Shown: positions 12,914 to 13,936 of the stretch, piece after piece | Position numbering within the stretch: position 1 is the first letter of the stretch | Layout of the letters: the number at the start of each line of letters is the position of its first letter | Origin: an uncultured Desulfuromonadales bacterium | GTDB taxonomy: Bacteria > Desulfobacterota > Desulfuromonadia > Desulfuromonadales > Geopsychrobacteraceae | Direction: 5' to 3' | Length of the DNA: 13,936 nt | Assembly (NCBI GenBank): GCA_947259685.1 | Contig: CAMYNC010000106.1 | Coordinates: forward strand, 1 to 13,936 | The notes under the pieces: generated by a model | Seen by the model: only the letters and a program-made list of their open reading frames with translations | Databases searched by the model: none | Told to the model about the DNA's origin: nothing | Made by a program: the position numbers and the translations under genes

Positions 12914-12928
12914 CGGTGATCATTTTCA
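12914..12928. promoter_or_regulatory. Possible Fur box upstream of flavodoxin
   Basis: The minus strand reads TGAAAATGATCACCG, which matches 11 of 15 positions of the 7-1-7 Fur consensus TGATAATGATTATCA. It is 35 bp before the flavodoxin start, in an AT-rich promoter-like stretch. Flavodoxins are often induced by iron limitation through Fur. The match is partial. Confidence 0.4.
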
Positions 12929-12962
12929 AATTGATTTTATTTTCGTCGACAGAGGAAGCATC

Positions 12963-13472
12963 ATGAGAATTGGAATATTTTACAGCGGCAGCACTGGCAA
13001 TACCGCTTTAATCGCTAAACGTCTCTCGGAGCTGGTCAACACCGCGCGCCTATATCCCATTGCTGATGCAGTGAGAGCAGATTTAGAAGCTTATGACCTG
13101 CTGATTCTCGGCACTTCAAGCTGGCACGATGAGGGGGATCGCCTGCAAAGTGATTGGAACGACGCCTATGATTGCCTGCGTGAAGCACAGTTGGAGGGGA
13201 AAAAGGTTGCTATATACGGGCTCGGAGATCAGATCCGTTATCCTGATGCCTTTGTGGACGGGATGAAGACTCTGCATGATCTGGCGGTGGCGGCCGGAGC
13301 CAGCATCATCGGCAAATGGTCCGATAAAGACTACGATTACACTTCCTCAGCTGCGGTTGAGGGGGATTCTTTCCTAGGCTTGCCCCTTGATGTCGAAAAC
13401 CAGGACCAACTTACCGAGCAACGTCTGGCCGCTTGGGTATCTCTGTTGCAGGAGGAAGCGGGTATTACCTAA
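12963..13472 (+). CDS. Long-chain flavodoxin
   Basis: A 169-aa FMN-binding electron carrier of the cytoplasm. The phosphate-binding loop is YSGSTGNT (7-14). The flavin-flanking loops are GTSSWHDEGD (50-59, W54) and GLGDQIRYPDAF (86-97, Y93). An insertion at about 119-140 makes it the long-chain type. It starts at ATG 12963, with GAGGAAG 5 nt upstream; the frame is open to 12897 but the extra part is not flavodoxin. It would replace ferredoxin under low iron. A BFD-like [2Fe-2S] protein gene follows 108 bp later, consistent with an iron-response unit. Confidence 0.93.
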   Translation: MRIGIFYSGSTGNTALIAKRLSELVNTARLYPIADAVRADLEAYDLLILGTSSWHDEGDRLQSDWNDAYDCLREAQLEGKKVAIYGLGDQIRYPDAFVDGMKTLHDLAVAAGASIIGKWSDKDYDYTSSAAVEGDSFLGLPLDVENQDQLTEQRLAAWVSLLQEEAGIT

Positions 13473-13580
13473 TTCGGGACCATCGGCTATTGTGGGAACA
13501 TTATTCCTTTTTTTCGAGGTTGCCCCGGCAACGCCCATCAAACCAGGTCACGTTAATTCTAATACGAGGAGAGTATTGTC

Positions 13581-13751
13581 ATGTCTGAAACTATCTGTAA
13601 TTGCATGAACGTCGATCGTGAGACCATAGTCAAAGCCATTAAAGAAAAAAATCTGCCTACGGTTGAGGAAGTTCAAGACGCCACCACTGCGGGAACCGGT
13701 TGTGGTAGCTGTGTTCCTGATATTGAAGATATCCTGGCGGAAGAATCCTGA
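13581..13751 (+). CDS. BFD-like [2Fe-2S]-binding small protein
   Basis: A 56-aa protein with the four cluster cysteines of bacterioferritin-associated ferredoxin-like domains: C6-x-C8 (TICNCMNVD) and C41-x2-C44 (GTGCGSCVPDIEDIL), with 32 residues between. The ATG has GAGGAGA 8 nt upstream. Similar stand-alone domains donate electrons for iron release from bacterioferritin or regulate iron-sulfur enzymes. Its place after the flavodoxin gene points to iron or low-potential electron handling. Confidence 0.88.
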   Translation: MSETICNCMNVDRETIVKAIKEKNLPTVEEVQDATTAGTGCGSCVPDIEDILAEES

Positions 13752-13772
13752 ACAGAATTTTTGGAACGGAAT

Positions 13773-13802
13773 AGATGCTCCCAGGCAACTCTGGGGGTAT
13801 CT
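13773..13802. terminator. Hairpin after the BFD-like gene
   Basis: AGATGCTCCCAG (13773-13784) pairs with CTGGGGGTATCT (13791-13802), including two G-U pairs in the + strand RNA, loop GCAACT. It sits between the stop of the BFD-like gene and the stop of a convergent gene. There is no clear T-tract, so it may serve as a terminator for the rightward transcript. Confidence 0.5.
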
Positions 13803-13853
13803 ATTGATCGATTAAATCACGAGTTTTGAAACGGAGTAAAGTACCCCTTTTTC

Positions 13854-13936
13854 TCAACGAGGCCCAAAGCTGAAATCGTCAGGTTCTGGCTCTTCGTCTT
13901 GCGGGAACAGATCGAGACCGATCTGCTCCTGGATGA
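13854..13936 (-). CDS. C-terminal end of a leftward gene cut by the window edge
   Basis: The minus strand is open from the right edge to a TGA at 13854-13856 and encodes IQEQIGLDLFPQDEEPEPDD followed by FSFGPR. The acidic, Pro-rich tail and lack of stops suggest the end of a real protein, but only about 26 residues are visible. I cannot name it. Confidence 0.4.
   Translation of the reverse strand, partial: IQEQIGLDLFPQDEEPEPDDFSFGPR

Larger units (their letters stand above)
12157..12962. other. Long non-coding region upstream of tri-heme gene and flavodoxin
   Basis: About 800 bp without a confident gene. 12157-12450 is the upstream region of the leftward tri-heme gene. It has a hairpin AGCACCAT (12260-12267) with ATGGTGCT (12278-12285), which would lie in the 5' leader; I could not match it to a known riboswitch. 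From about 12517 to 12846 the sequence resembles mobile-element end material. 12890-12962 is the flavodoxin promoter region. Confidence 0.5.

Overview
The window looks like chromosomal DNA of a Gram-negative, c-type-cytochrome-rich anaerobe, most likely in or near the Desulfuromonadales/Geobacterales. This is inferred from the gene families (secreted heme peroxidase-like protein with PKD domains, TlpA/CcdA/DsbB/VKOR thiol machinery, small BFD-like ferredoxin after a flavodoxin) and from what appears to be a selenocysteine codon. It is not a computed placement.

Layout. (i) 151-2548: a metal-homeostasis unit. A MarR-family regulator and a DmeF-type CDF metal exporter run leftward. A GufA-type ZIP metal transporter runs rightward. 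The two directions are separated by a short divergent promoter carrying two near-identical palindromic operators. The regulator carries a Glu/His pattern like that of the zinc sensor AdcR. (ii) 2819-3274: a small secreted Cys-containing protein of unknown role. (iii) 3443-7412: a thiol-redox operon of six genes: membrane-anchored TPR protein, TlpA/ResA-like thioredoxin, CcdA, DsbB, DsbA-like oxidase and a VKOR-thioredoxin fusion. CcdA plus TlpA would carry electrons outward to reduce thiols; DsbB/DsbA and VKOR would make disulfides.

The main discovery is in the last gene of that operon. A conventional reading ends at a TGA at 7191-7193, exactly where the thioredoxin domain should show its first active-site cysteine (Phe-Trp-[TGA]-Pro-Ala-Cys). 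The same frame continues 72 codons with a convincing thioredoxin tail ending at TAG 7410-7412. A perfect 8-nt inverted repeat starts 12 nt after the TGA, with its apical loop 19 nt downstream and a G in the loop, as expected of a bacterial SECIS. I read this as a selenocysteine-containing VKOR-Trx fusion with a UxxC active site, which automatic annotation would truncate.

(iv) 7670-12846: an accessory stretch bracketed by two same-orientation copies of a 58-bp repeat. It holds a 78-aa conserved basic protein, an AbrB/PIN toxin-antitoxin pair, a serine recombinase, a broken IS91-type transposase fragment, a 760-aa secreted tri-heme PKD/peroxidase-like protein, and possible IS21-type terminal debris. 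(v) 12963-13751: a long-chain flavodoxin followed by a BFD-like [2Fe-2S] protein, with a possible Fur box upstream. (vi) The right edge has the C-terminal end of a leftward gene that enters from outside the window.
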